A stretch of DNA of 64,000 nt from Sphingobacterium sp. GVS05A (GTDB lineage Bacteria; Bacteroidota; Bacteroidia; Sphingobacteriales; Sphingobacteriaceae). A program made the position numbers and the translations under genes. The notes under the pieces are model-generated. The model saw nothing but the letters and a program-made list of their open reading frames with translations. It was not told where the DNA came from and made no database searches. The DNA is taken from positions 62,001 to 126,000 of the forward strand of contig NZ_JAHXYR010000004.1 in assembly GCF_019969845.1 (NCBI RefSeq), given 5' to 3'. Shown in pieces: positions 43,511 to 52,799 of this stretch; the stretch's first letter is position 1, and every line of letters begins with the position of its first letter.

Positions 43511-45268
43511 ATGGAAACATATAATAATGTTGTTTTGGAGCAGTTGCCCAAACATTTAAAGCGCTATGTAGTCGCCCAGCAATACGAACGTTATACGGCT
43601 TTGGATCAAGCCTTGTGGCGGTATGTCATGCGTCAGAATTATTCCTTTTTAAAAGATGTGGCTTATTACCCATACATACCGGGATTGAAGAAAGCGGGGC
43701 TTTCCATTGCGCATATACCGGATCTGCAGCAGATGAACGATAGTTTGAAATTAATTGGTTGGGGAGCTGTAACGGTTGATGGATTTATACCACCTGCAGC
43801 TTTTATGGAATTTCAGGCACATCGGGTATTGGTTATAGCTGCAGATATTCGACAATTAGAACATATTGAATATACCCCCGCACCAGATATCATTCATGAA
43901 TCTTCTGGTCATGCACCGATCATCGGTGAGCCCGATTATGCTGTTTATTTGCAGTACTTTGGTGAAATTGGCACAAAAGCATTGTCGTCCCGGAAGGATT
44001 TTGAATTGTATGAGGCTATTCGCCATTTATCAATTTTAAAAGAGCACGCGGGTACAACCGAAGCCGAATTGGCGGAAGCTGAAAACAAGTTGAAGACCGT
44101 TCAGGACAATATGGGCGAACCTTCGGAAATGGCTTTGCTGAGTAGGTTGCATTGGTGGACTGTGGAGTATGGTCTGATCGGTAGCCTTGATGATCCTAAG
44201 ATTTATGGCGCAGGTTTGCTGTCTTCCATCGGCGAAAGCGCCAGTTGTATGCAAAAATCGGTGCCGAAGCTACCTTATGATTTAAATACTGTCGCATATA
44301 CCTATGATATTACTAAGCCACAGCCGCAATTGTTTGTCACACCCAATTTTGAACATTTAATGGATGTCCTGAATCAGTTTGCAGATACCATGGCTTTCCG
44401 GCTCGGAGGTAAGCAGAGTTTGGAAAAAGCGATTGAATGTCAGGCTGTATGTACTGCAGTTTATAGTTCTGGATTGCAGGTGTCAGGTCTTTTTAAGGCT
44501 GCGAATGCAGATCAATCTATTTCCTACATACAGACAACAGGCCCCACGGCACTGGCGTTTTCTGGGGAGCAATTAGAAGGGCACGGTATCAGTTATCATC
44601 GGGAGGGATTTGGTTCTCCGGTTGGTTGTCTGGTAGACAGCAACAAAGACCTGGCCGACTTCTCAGACGAAGAATTGAGCGCTTATGGCATTAGTCAAGG
44701 AAAACGATGTTCTTTGCGTTATTCTTCAGGGATCGTGGTTGAGGGTATTGTTTTGAAGGTTGTGCGTCAAGGGGGCAAAGCTGTGTTGATTTCGTTTGAC
44801 GATTGCGAAGTCTACCGAAATGACCGAAAAGAAATTTATTTTAAACCGGAATGGGGAACTTATGACATGGCTGTTGGTACGGAGATTATTTCAGTCTTTG
44901 CAGGTGCAGCTGATAAAGATGCTTATGAGTCCGTTGGCGAAGAGATCGCAGAGCCATCGGCGGTATTGTATACACAAAATGAAGATTCCAAATTACTGTC
45001 CTTGCATGCGCTGATCGGAACACTGCGGTCGGGATCATTTGATACGGAGCGTTGGACGGATATCTTTGATCAGTTGTCTGCTGAAATAACAGATAACTGG
45101 CTCGCGCTGGTAGAACTTTATGAGATCGCCTGGGCGAATTATGCCTACGACTTAGCTGAAGGTGCACAAGGTAAGCTTAAAGCTATTATTACAATTCGGC
45201 CTAGCCTGAAAAAATTGATAGATGATGGTCTACGGGTGGCAAAAGAAGAGTCGTTAAATAATCACTGA
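43511..45268 (+). CDS. phhA: Phenylalanine 4-monooxygenase with a long C-terminal extension
   Basis: 585 residues. The aromatic amino-acid hydroxylase core has the iron ligands H129 and H134 in 'IIHESSGHAP' and E219 in 'WWTVEYG', the 2-His-1-carboxylate site. It converts phenylalanine plus tetrahydropterin and oxygen to tyrosine. Most bacterial enzymes are about 260-300 residues; here about 250 additional residues follow the core, a form found in Bacteroidota whose role is unclear. The product, tyrosine, feeds the catabolic genes 8-12 kb downstream. Confidence 0.92.
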   Translation: METYNNVVLEQLPKHLKRYVVAQQYERYTALDQALWRYVMRQNYSFLKDVAYYPYIPGLKKAGLSIAHIPDLQQMNDSLKLIGWGAVTVDGFIPPAAFMEFQAHRVLVIAADIRQLEHIEYTPAPDIIHESSGHAPIIGEPDYAVYLQYFGEIGTKALSSRKDFELYEAIRHLSILKEHAGTTEAELAEAENKLKTVQDNMGEPSEMALLSRLHWWTVEYGLIGSLDDPKIYGAGLLSSIGESASCMQKSVPKLPYDLNTVAYTYDITKPQPQLFVTPNFEHLMDVLNQFADTMAFRLGGKQSLEKAIECQAVCTAVYSSGLQVSGLFKAANADQSISYIQTTGPTALAFSGEQLEGHGISYHREGFGSPVGCLVDSNKDLADFSDEELSAYGISQGKRCSLRYSSGIVVEGIVLKVVRQGGKAVLISFDDCEVYRNDRKEIYFKPEWGTYDMAVGTEIISVFAGAADKDAYESVGEEIAEPSAVLYTQNEDSKLLSLHALIGTLRSGSFDTERWTDIFDQLSAEITDNWLALVELYEIAWANYAYDLAEGAQGKLKAIITIRPSLKKLIDDGLRVAKEESLNNH

Positions 45269-45313
45269 GTGAAATGATTGATTCCCATAGTATAATAATC
45301 TGGTAAAACTTTT

Positions 45314-45321
45314 TATATTTG
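45314..45321 (+). promoter_or_regulatory. Predicted -10 element for the speD cluster
   Basis: TATATTTG matches TAnnTTTG and lies 29 bp before the speD ATG. No TTG was found at the standard distance. It suggests that the following five genes are transcribed apart from phhA. Confidence 0.4.
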
Positions 45322-45349
45322 GAACGTTTAATTTATCCAGTTATTTCTG

Positions 45350-45709
45350 ATGAACGAAAAGTATACTCCCGGAAAACATCTGCTGATGACATTGCAGGTC
45401 GAGGAGGCATCATTATTGACTACTATAGATCCTTTTTTGGAGTTTACAAAAAAGCAGATCAGTATCCATAATTTACAAATTGTAGGTATTTCCACCCATT
45501 CTTTTGAGGGCGGTGGATTTACCGCAGCAATTTGTTTAATGGAATCCCATATCTGTATCCATACCTGGCCGGAATTTGGACAATTGACATTAGATGTTTA
45601 TCTCTGTAATTATCTAAAAGATAACAGTGAAAAAGTTTTGCATTTGGGTAAGCTCTTTAAAACTTATTTTAACGCAATAGTTATTAACGAAACTGTGGTT
45701 AATCGGTAG
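45350..45709 (+). CDS. speD: S-adenosylmethionine decarboxylase proenzyme (SpeH type)
   Basis: 119 residues. The self-cleavage motif 'MESHICIHTWPE' has E65-S66 as the expected cleavage site, S66 becoming the pyruvoyl group. H71 and C86 match the catalytic His and Cys. It makes decarboxylated SAM, the aminopropyl donor. The next four genes include an aminopropyltransferase-like protein, so it probably supplies that enzyme. It begins a tight run with the DUF4178 gene 3 bp downstream. Confidence 0.93.
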   Translation: MNEKYTPGKHLLMTLQVEEASLLTTIDPFLEFTKKQISIHNLQIVGISTHSFEGGGFTAAICLMESHICIHTWPEFGQLTLDVYLCNYLKDNSEKVLHLGKLFKTYFNAIVINETVVNR

Positions 45710-45712
45710 TTT

Positions 45713-47149
45713 ATGGATGTAATTTGCAAAAAATGTGGCCATGCACACCGGTTTAAGATCGGGGTAACCGATTTTTCCGGTTTCGTTTGTGCAAAATGTC
45801 ATAGTTATTTTAAAGGTAAGACGGTCGAAACCTTAACTTATGTGAAGGAATTTTCGGCTCCCTTAGTCATGCAGTGGGCTACTTTAGGTGAATCCGTTAA
45901 ATTCAAGAGAAATAGCTATTATATTATTTCCAAGATACAGCGCTTTACAAAAAGTGGCGAATATGGAAATGAGTTTGTCGGGTTAAACGCGAATCAAGAC
46001 GATATTTATTTCAGCGATGGCGTAGACTATGCTTGTGCCTTACATACCATCGATCGAGAGCAGGTGACGCTTTTACCGAAAAGCAACTCATGTAAGTTTG
46101 GTAATAGACACTATGACCTGGAGTATACGGAAGAGCAAACCGTTGTCTATGCAGAGGGCTTTGTATTTGAAAATCTGGAATCGACGTCAACGACCCTGAC
46201 CTACATTCAAACAGTTAATGAGGATCGTTTTATTTCTCAGGAATTCATTGACAATGACGTACAGTACTATCAGGGGATTTACCTGGGGGATGAAGGCTAT
46301 TATAAAATTTTTGACACTTATAACGACTACATTGCCCGAAAGGAGGGGGTAGGGACGAAGCTGAGAAATATTGGTGTCTTTGCTGTTTTGCTGCTTGCAG
46401 TTCTATTCTGGGTTTTAAATTGGGGACAGATCGGTAAGGATACGTATAAGTTTGATGAAAAATTTCCTGCAAAAAAAGCAAACTCGGAATTTGTCGGCGC
46501 CTCTTTTGAATTAAAAGGCGATAAACCCAAGAAGCTGGTCCTGGAGGGAATATCGGAATCTAAAAGCCATCCCATCCAGCTGATGATCAAATTGGTGAAT
46601 GAAAAGACAAATGAGATTATTGAGTCTGGTACAGCTGTCCACGAGAACAATGACGTTAATTACGCAAGTGGATTGACCGTCGATTTTTGCCGTATCCAAC
46701 CGGGGATCTATCACCTCGTTTTTGTAACCTCTTCAACCAATGGTGCCGCCGATATGGATGTTAATTTTGAACTCACAGAGGACTATAAATTAACATACGG
46801 AGGTACCAGTTATACCTTTTTGATTCTTTGTTTAGTGGGTATTGTTGTCCTTGTGGGGATTTTTAGAAGCAAGATTCTCGCGATTAAAAATAAAGATTTT
46901 GTTGCTCGGGCTGAAGGTTTAGGTTATTTCGATATCTTAAAATTTGATCGGTTGGGTGTAGCTTTAGTTGCATTTTTTGCCTTTTTTGTTGCAGTTAACC
47001 TATTTGTAAATTCCTCCACAGATTGCAGGACTACAATGCGGACAAGCAACTTGGAAGATCATACTTATACAGGGTCAAGATCGCATTATCGTCGATCCTT
47101 TTATGGTAGCGGTGGTAGTTATAGTGGATATGGTTCAGGTCATAAATAA
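45713..47149 (+). CDS. DUF4178 membrane protein with an N-terminal zinc-ribbon-like motif
   Basis: 478 residues. Two CxxC pairs (C5/C8 and C26/C29) suggest a zinc ribbon. DUF4178 beta-rich sequence covers about 55-205 ('SVKFKRNSYYIISKIQRF'). Three membrane spans lie near 218-236, 366-386 and 415-435, with a beta-rich, probably extracytoplasmic, part between the first two. The end is Ser/Gly/Tyr-rich ('RSFYGSGGSYSGYGSGHK'). It belongs to the polyamine-like cluster; function unknown. Confidence 0.82.
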   Translation: MDVICKKCGHAHRFKIGVTDFSGFVCAKCHSYFKGKTVETLTYVKEFSAPLVMQWATLGESVKFKRNSYYIISKIQRFTKSGEYGNEFVGLNANQDDIYFSDGVDYACALHTIDREQVTLLPKSNSCKFGNRHYDLEYTEEQTVVYAEGFVFENLESTSTTLTYIQTVNEDRFISQEFIDNDVQYYQGIYLGDEGYYKIFDTYNDYIARKEGVGTKLRNIGVFAVLLLAVLFWVLNWGQIGKDTYKFDEKFPAKKANSEFVGASFELKGDKPKKLVLEGISESKSHPIQLMIKLVNEKTNEIIESGTAVHENNDVNYASGLTVDFCRIQPGIYHLVFVTSSTNGAADMDVNFELTEDYKLTYGGTSYTFLILCLVGIVVLVGIFRSKILAIKNKDFVARAEGLGYFDILKFDRLGVALVAFFAFFVAVNLFVNSSTDCRTTMRTSNLEDHTYTGSRSHYRRSFYGSGGSYSGYGSGHK

Positions 47150-47163
47150 AAATTAATATAAAA

Positions 47164-47382
47164 ATGAATTACGAATTGTTTTATAAAGGAATTGCAGCAT
47201 CATTGATTTATTCGCTTATTGGAATTGCTGTATTGTTATTGGCCTATTGGCTTATCGAGCGATTGACACCGGAACAATCTTGGCAGGAGATCGTAAAGAA
47301 CAAGAATATGGCTTTGGCGATTGTTTTTGCGGCTTTTATATTAGGCATATCGATTATAATAGCTGCGGCAATACATGGGTAA
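47164..47382 (+). CDS. DUF350 (YjfL-like) small membrane protein
   Basis: 72 residues with two membrane helices (about 10-30 and 48-70), matching a single DUF350 unit. The family is often found next to DUF4178, SpeD and SpeE-like genes. It is 14 bp after the DUF4178 gene and overlaps the next gene by 8 nt, so all are expressed together. It may form a channel or a membrane scaffold; this is not established. Confidence 0.82.
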   Translation: MNYELFYKGIAASLIYSLIGIAVLLLAYWLIERLTPEQSWQEIVKNKNMALAIVFAAFILGISIIIAAAIHG

Positions 47383-48889
47383 AAAGAGCAATCTGCCCAT
47401 TTTTCTCTTATTTGCGGTATTTGTCATTGCTACCTGCGGGCTTATCTACGAGCTGGTTGCGGGTGCATTGGCGAGCTATTTATTGGGAGATTCAGTCAAG
47501 CAGTTTTCATTTATTATTGGTACCTACCTATTCTCGATGGGAGTGGGATCTTTTTTAGCGAAGTACATCACCAAAAACCTTTTTGACCGGTTTATTGATA
47601 TTGAACTGTTGATCGGCGTCATTGGCGGTTGCAGTTCTGTCGTTTTATTTTTACTGTTTCAGCAGGTCGAACACTTTCAATTTGTACTCTATTTCTTTGT
47701 TTTTCTGACAGGCTGTCTCTGCGGTATGGAGATACCCTTATTGATGAATATTCTAAAAGATAGGCTTCAGTTTAGGGACTTGGTTTCCAATGTATTTGCT
47801 TTTGATTATATCGGCGCATTGATCGCCTCGGTGCTGTTTCCTATCCTGCTGATTCCGAGGTTGGGCGTGATGGGAACATCACTATTTTTTGGGATCATCA
47901 ATATTTTGGTAGGCGTCTTTCTATCATTCTATCTCGCTAAAAGACTTAAAAATCCCAATTGGATTAAAGCCAAGTCAATAGTTTGTCTGGTATTGCTTTC
48001 GGTTGTGTTTTTTTATTCCGATGATTTGCTTAAATATTCCGAAAGTCAATTATATGGGAATAATATTATCTATAAACATTCTACACCCTATCAACGTATT
48101 GTTCTGACAGAGAGCAAGGGTGAATATCAATTGTTTCTGAACAATAATTTACAGTTCAACACCAAAGATGAATATCGGTATCATGAGGTTTTGGTGCATC
48201 CGGCGATGTCTATGGCTAAAGATGTATCGAATGTATTGGTCTTTGGTGGTGGAGACGGGCTCGCTGTCCGGGAGGTTCTGAAATATCCAGGTGTAAAAAA
48301 GGTTACATTGGTGGATCTGGACGAGGGTATGACCAAATTGTTCCAAACAAATGAACTACTGGTCAGTCACAACAAGGGCTCGCTGAACGACGCAAGGGTA
48401 AAAGTGATCAATCAGGACGCATTTATCTGGGCAAAATCTGCAAAGGAAAAATACGATGTCATGATTATCGATTTTCCGGATCCATCAAACTATAGTCTTG
48501 GAAAATTATATACGACAAGTTTTTATCAAAGTCTATTGCCGCTGATGACACCCTATACTATGGTGTCCGTACAGACAACTTCGCCTTATTTTGCACCCAA
48601 ATCTTACTGGTGTATCCATGAGACAATCAGCACGGTTTTTCCAAATACCGTCGCCTATCATACCTATGTGCCGTCCTTCGGCGAATGGGGGTTTTGTCTA
48701 TTTTCAGCGAATATGACACAACAATTTAAGCATATCGTCCGACGGGTGGATAAGCTGCGGTATTACAATTATCATTTTGGAGAACTGACTGAGTTTCCGG
48801 CCGACATGCGTGCGGATCATGTAGAAATAAACCGTTTGGACAATCAGATTTTAGTGCGGTATTTTGATGAAGAATGGAGTAAGATTTAA
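47375..48889 (+). CDS. Membrane-anchored spermidine synthase-like aminopropyltransferase
   Basis: 504 residues. The N-terminal 200 residues contain about six or seven membrane helices. The C-terminal half is a spermidine synthase fold: SAM-type loop GGGDG at 291-295, 'YHEVLVHPAM' matching the polyamine-site 'YHEML.H', and 'DFPDP' with catalytic D366. It may transfer an aminopropyl group to a membrane-linked or membrane-near acceptor. It is flanked by DUF350 and a Tat-signal FAD gene, overlapping both. Confidence 0.88.
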   Translation: MGKKSNLPIFLLFAVFVIATCGLIYELVAGALASYLLGDSVKQFSFIIGTYLFSMGVGSFLAKYITKNLFDRFIDIELLIGVIGGCSSVVLFLLFQQVEHFQFVLYFFVFLTGCLCGMEIPLLMNILKDRLQFRDLVSNVFAFDYIGALIASVLFPILLIPRLGVMGTSLFFGIINILVGVFLSFYLAKRLKNPNWIKAKSIVCLVLLSVVFFYSDDLLKYSESQLYGNNIIYKHSTPYQRIVLTESKGEYQLFLNNNLQFNTKDEYRYHEVLVHPAMSMAKDVSNVLVFGGGDGLAVREVLKYPGVKKVTLVDLDEGMTKLFQTNELLVSHNKGSLNDARVKVINQDAFIWAKSAKEKYDVMIIDFPDPSNYSLGKLYTTSFYQSLLPLMTPYTMVSVQTTSPYFAPKSYWCIHETISTVFPNTVAYHTYVPSFGEWGFCLFSANMTQQFKHIVRRVDKLRYYNYHFGELTEFPADMRADHVEINRLDNQILVRYFDEEWSKI

Positions 48890-50495
48890 TCCCTCGCGGC
48901 GTGGTTTTCTCAAGCTTGCATTCTTGGGGGCAATCGGCCTGCAGTTTGCTCAGGCCTGTAAAAAAAAGGTGAACCGTATTTTTTTGCGCCTAACGGGGAC
49001 AGATCATATTTTGGGGCATCGTCTGCGATTCCAAGATTTCCCCAAATCTACAGCGGTGGTTGAAATACCTATTCTGATTCTCGGTGCTGGCGTAACCGGA
49101 CTATCGGCTGCCTATCGTTTGCAACAAAAGGGAATGAACGATTTTCTGCTTTTGGACATGGAGTCTGAAGTAGGAGGCAATGCGCGTCATGGCGAGAATG
49201 CTTATAGTCGTTATCCACTGGGAGCACATTATCTTCCTATTCCGAATGCTTCCAATAGGGAACTGCTTCGGTTTTTGGAGGAATCGAAAATTATCGTCGG
49301 CTGGACGAATGAGGGTGTTCCATTATTTGATGAGGAACAATTGTCCTTTGCCCCGCAGGAACGACTTTTTATCCATAATATCTGGCAGGAAGGCATTGTC
49401 CCCAGCTACGGGTTATCCCGGCAGGAGGCGGCTGAAATAGATCGTTTTATGGCACAGATGAGTCAGTTTAAGCAATTGAAAGGTAGCGATGGAAAGTACG
49501 TTTTTGATATCCCGATGCGCAATGCTTCGCAGTCGACTGATCTCAAAATATTGGATGTCCTGACGATGCGTTCATGGATGGAATCAGAGGGGTATAAGAC
49601 GGAACCTGTTTTTAGTTATGTGAACTACTGTTGTCGTGACGATTATGGTACCGGTATTGCAGCCACTTCTGCTTTTGCTGCTATACATTACTTTGCGAGC
49701 CGAAAGCACGATTGGTCTGCCTATCAGGATCTGGTGCTCACCTGGCAGGAAGGGAATGGGCGATTGGTTAGCCATTTAAAAAAATATGCGGATGGTAGGG
49801 TATTGAATAAACATCTGGCTTATCAGATACATATTGGGCAAGATGCTGTGGAAGTGTCAGTCTTCGACGATAAAGCGAAATTGTCAAAGACCATCAGAGC
49901 CCAGAAGGTGATCAATTGCTGCCCACAGTTTGTCAATCAGTATCTATTGCCAAACCGTACGGCATTGACGAAAAAATTTCATTATGCACCTTGGATCGTA
50001 GCGACTATTGTATTGCATCGTTTCCCTTTTACGGATGGTGCGACACTTTCCTGGGAAAATATTATTTATAACGGAAAAGGATTGGGCTATGTCTATGATC
50101 AGCACCAAAGCCTAAATCAGCTGCAAAGCCCTTTTGTGATTACCTACTATCATAGCCTGGGAGATGGGGACCTTAATGGAAACCGGAAGCAGCTATATCA
50201 GTGGACAGACCAGCAATGGAAAGAGTTTATTATGGAAGATCTGGAGAAGGCACATTATGGAATAGAAAATGAAGTCATCAGTATTGAAATTTTTCGACAC
50301 GGACATGGCATGATCAGCCCTGTCAGTGGTTTTCTATCAGACGAAGCGCGTACCGAACTGACAAAACCTATTGCTGATAAAGTCTATTTTGCACATTCTG
50401 ATTTAAGTGGTATATCTATCTTTGAGGAAGCCTTTTATCAGGGAATCACCATAACCGATCAGGTTTTAGCTGACCTTGGTCAAAAGCAAGCATAG
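48864..50495 (+). CDS. Tat-exported FAD-dependent amine oxidase-like protein
   Basis: 543 residues. The N-terminus has a Tat motif (SRRGFLK, 11-17) and a lipobox-like 'LQFAQAC' (Cys32), so export as a lipoprotein is likely. The FAD loop is 'ILGAGVTGLSAA', followed by 'EVGGNAR'. It resembles amine oxidases and phytoene-desaturase-like flavoproteins. It overlaps the aminopropyltransferase gene by 26 nt and ends the cluster. It might oxidise the polyamine-like product outside the cytoplasm; this is inferred. Confidence 0.85.
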   Translation: MMKNGVRFNPSRRGFLKLAFLGAIGLQFAQACKKKVNRIFLRLTGTDHILGHRLRFQDFPKSTAVVEIPILILGAGVTGLSAAYRLQQKGMNDFLLLDMESEVGGNARHGENAYSRYPLGAHYLPIPNASNRELLRFLEESKIIVGWTNEGVPLFDEEQLSFAPQERLFIHNIWQEGIVPSYGLSRQEAAEIDRFMAQMSQFKQLKGSDGKYVFDIPMRNASQSTDLKILDVLTMRSWMESEGYKTEPVFSYVNYCCRDDYGTGIAATSAFAAIHYFASRKHDWSAYQDLVLTWQEGNGRLVSHLKKYADGRVLNKHLAYQIHIGQDAVEVSVFDDKAKLSKTIRAQKVINCCPQFVNQYLLPNRTALTKKFHYAPWIVATIVLHRFPFTDGATLSWENIIYNGKGLGYVYDQHQSLNQLQSPFVITYYHSLGDGDLNGNRKQLYQWTDQQWKEFIMEDLEKAHYGIENEVISIEIFRHGHGMISPVSGFLSDEARTELTKPIADKVYFAHSDLSGISIFEEAFYQGITITDQVLADLGQKQA

Positions 50496-50595
50496 CTGTC
50501 GGTCTATGCTTCCGGATTTCTGTTTGTGTGCAATAAATATTACGTCCCCGATATTTTATAGGTTTGCTTATCTGTAGTATTGTGCACCGAAGCTT

Positions 50596-51498
50596 TTATA
50601 GGCTTAATAGTACCTGCCATGCTTTGTCTAATTGCTCTGTATCCAACAATTGCGCCGCGTATTCATGTACTTTTTTTGTCATTTGTGCTGAATCCTGCTG
50701 AAAGTTCAGTCGGAGGTAGTTTAAATATTTATCCTCTTGGGAGGCCTGCTCTAAAACTGGCAAGGATTCTACATTGGCCAGTAACCCGAGATGGTTTCCG
50801 GTAAGTACTTTGGAAAGGCGAATACTTTCGGGCAGCTGATCTACGCCAATACCCAGACTGCGGAGTGGTTTAGGAACAATAAAGAGGTTTTCATTGGTCA
50901 CACGGCAGTACCAATCGCCGCCGAGACGGGCGACCAGATCTAGTTCCTCTTGTTTTATCGTATTGTTTTTGTGCAAGAGTTCTTTGTGCACATGCATATA
51001 GAGTACTTCTGCAATAACGAGATTTCCTGCGCCGGGTTCGTCGCTCAGGGCGATCACTTCTCTCACGCGACATTCCAGTTGAACCGGAGATTCCGCTACC
51101 CGCGGCGGACGAACGTGTAATGATGGGATCGGGGTAAATCCAGATTTGTCAAATTCATTAACCTCCTTGCCGTACTCAGTACTGGCCAGTGACTGTTGCT
51201 GTACCATCGCATAGTTTACGATATTGATGACGACCTCGTTGACTTCCTGAATATTGTCCAGTGTATGCTTGGTACTGCCATCACGCATGCGACGCAAGGG
51301 TGAGAACACGCATATTGGTGGTTGATGTGACATCAGATTGAAGTAGCTGAAAGGACTCAGGTTGACATTGCCGGCTGCATCGATGGTACTTGCAAAACAG
51401 ATGGGACGAGGCGCAATAGCATATTTGATTAAATTATCAATGATGGCTTTATCAGCCGAGGACTCAAAAGTGACTGTATCGAAAGAAGAAGAATTCAT
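50596..51498 (-). CDS. Flavin reductase-like FMN-binding protein
   Basis: 300 residues from the ATG at 51498. An upstream ATG at 51531 would overlap the preceding gene by 20 nt and adds no conserved residues. The split-barrel flavin reductase core has 'APRPICFASTIDAAGNVNLSPFSYFN' spread over two strands and 'PPICVFSP'. It binds FMN and may act as an oxidoreductase. It follows the fumarylacetoacetate hydrolase-family gene closely on the minus strand, so it likely has a role in aromatic catabolism, but the reaction is unknown. Confidence 0.82.
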   Translation of the reverse strand: MNSSSFDTVTFESSADKAIIDNLIKYAIAPRPICFASTIDAAGNVNLSPFSYFNLMSHQPPICVFSPLRRMRDGSTKHTLDNIQEVNEVVINIVNYAMVQQQSLASTEYGKEVNEFDKSGFTPIPSLHVRPPRVAESPVQLECRVREVIALSDEPGAGNLVIAEVLYMHVHKELLHKNNTIKQEELDLVARLGGDWYCRVTNENLFIVPKPLRSLGIGVDQLPESIRLSKVLTGNHLGLLANVESLPVLEQASQEDKYLNYLRLNFQQDSAQMTKKVHEYAAQLLDTEQLDKAWQVLLSL

Positions 51499-51511
51499 TT
51501 TTTGAATAGAT

Positions 51512-52486
51512 TTATTGGTGGTATAATACAACGGAATTGGAAAGCTTGCCCAAACCTGTTACTTCCAGCTCGATCTGGTCGCCTACCTGCAACCATTGAT
51601 CCTGATGAGCAGGATTCTCCATGCGTCCAGTGCCGTTGAGTTCTAAAAAACATCCTGTTCCAACTGTTCCGGAGCCGATCACATCTCCCGGAAAGAGACC
51701 TACACCATAGGAGACGCGTTCGATAATTTCGGCAAATGTCCAGTGCATCGTAGCAAAATTACCGGAAGAAACCTGTTGACCATTCACGCGACATGACATG
51801 TCGAGATTGTATCTGTCACCAATATGATCTCCTGAAGAATTAATTTTATAAGGTTCCAATTCGTCTTTGGTGACTAGCCAGGGACCAATTGCTGTAGCAA
51901 AATCCTTTCCTTTGGCTGGACCCAAGCTTAATTTCATCTCGTCCATCTGGAGTTTTCGAGCGCTAAAATCATTCATGATCATGTATCCGGCAATATATTT
52001 ATCAGCCTCTGAGGCAGGGATATTTATACCTGTTTTATTGATTACGATGGCCACTTCAAGTTCAAAATCCAGTTGCTCAAGATGCAGTGGCATACATTGT
52101 ATCGGGCCTGGGCCTTGTATGGCCTGATGATTGGAGAAGTAAAAAACAGGAAATTCATCGAATTCCTGAATCATATCCAGTCCGCGGTTTCTTCTTGACG
52201 TCGCTACGTGCTGCCGAAAAGCATAGGCATCACGCACTGATGTCGGATGCGGTATCGGTGCAACAAGCTGACTATCTTGTAATAACTGGTAAGGTCTGGA
52301 CATCCGTCCCTCCAGCAATGCACTGTGATAATACTTTAAATCATTTATGGCTTCATCTCCACGGATCAAAAAATCAGCCATATCGGTCGGAAGGGAAGGG
52401 GCTATCTCCGAGCAGGTGTATACCCGGTCATTGATTATAATACCTAATTCATGTTGGCCATTTTTCGTGCACGTAACAATTCTCAT
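51512..52486 (-). CDS. Fumarylacetoacetate hydrolase-family protein (probable fumarylacetoacetase)
   Basis: 324 residues. The FAH family fold is shown by 'LDFELEVAIVINKTG', 'YMIMNDFSARKLQ', 'KGKDFATAIGPWL' (as AKGKDF) and 'GDVIGSGTVGTGC'. Metal-binding acidic residues in these motifs are present. Located beside homogentisate dioxygenase and HPPD genes, it most likely cleaves fumarylacetoacetate to fumarate and acetoacetate. Other FAH-family hydrolases act on acylpyruvates, so the substrate rests on context. Confidence 0.88.
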   Translation of the reverse strand: MRIVTCTKNGQHELGIIINDRVYTCSEIAPSLPTDMADFLIRGDEAINDLKYYHSALLEGRMSRPYQLLQDSQLVAPIPHPTSVRDAYAFRQHVATSRRNRGLDMIQEFDEFPVFYFSNHQAIQGPGPIQCMPLHLEQLDFELEVAIVINKTGINIPASEADKYIAGYMIMNDFSARKLQMDEMKLSLGPAKGKDFATAIGPWLVTKDELEPYKINSSGDHIGDRYNLDMSCRVNGQQVSSGNFATMHWTFAEIIERVSYGVGLFPGDVIGSGTVGTGCFLELNGTGRMENPAHQDQWLQVGDQIELEVTGLGKLSNSVVLYHQ

Positions 52487-52799
52487 ATCGGAATATTCTA
52501 TTGGTTATTCAATCTTTGAATGCGACACAAATATATCGTATAAGTTTTGAAAAAAATATTTCTTACCTTGAAAACAGAAAAATATTCTTACCTTTATTAT
52601 AACATTATAAACTTGTAAAAATGATCAATCGTGGAATACATCGCTTTGCGTCATCCATGCCCTATATTGCTTTTAATAGAGCAATTATAGCTGATATCGT
52701 TTTTGCCCAATACTAATCCCCTCGAATTTTTTGCCAATCGATGCTATTGGCAACGTTGATATTCATTTATTTTTTATAACCGTTTTAAATCGTAGAATT
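52487..52799. promoter_or_regulatory. Divergent control region between fahA-like and hmgA
   Basis: 313 bp, AT-rich. On the minus strand TATATTTG (52535-52528) fits the -10 consensus for the FAH-type gene with a leader of about 35 nt. For hmgA I see no full consensus. No regulator gene and no leader ORF are present in this spacer. Confidence 0.4.

Noticed and set aside
50489..50512. AAGCATAG/CTATGCTT hairpin at the stop of the Tat-FAD gene
   Set aside because: A stem of 8 bp without a T-run; too weak to call a terminator.
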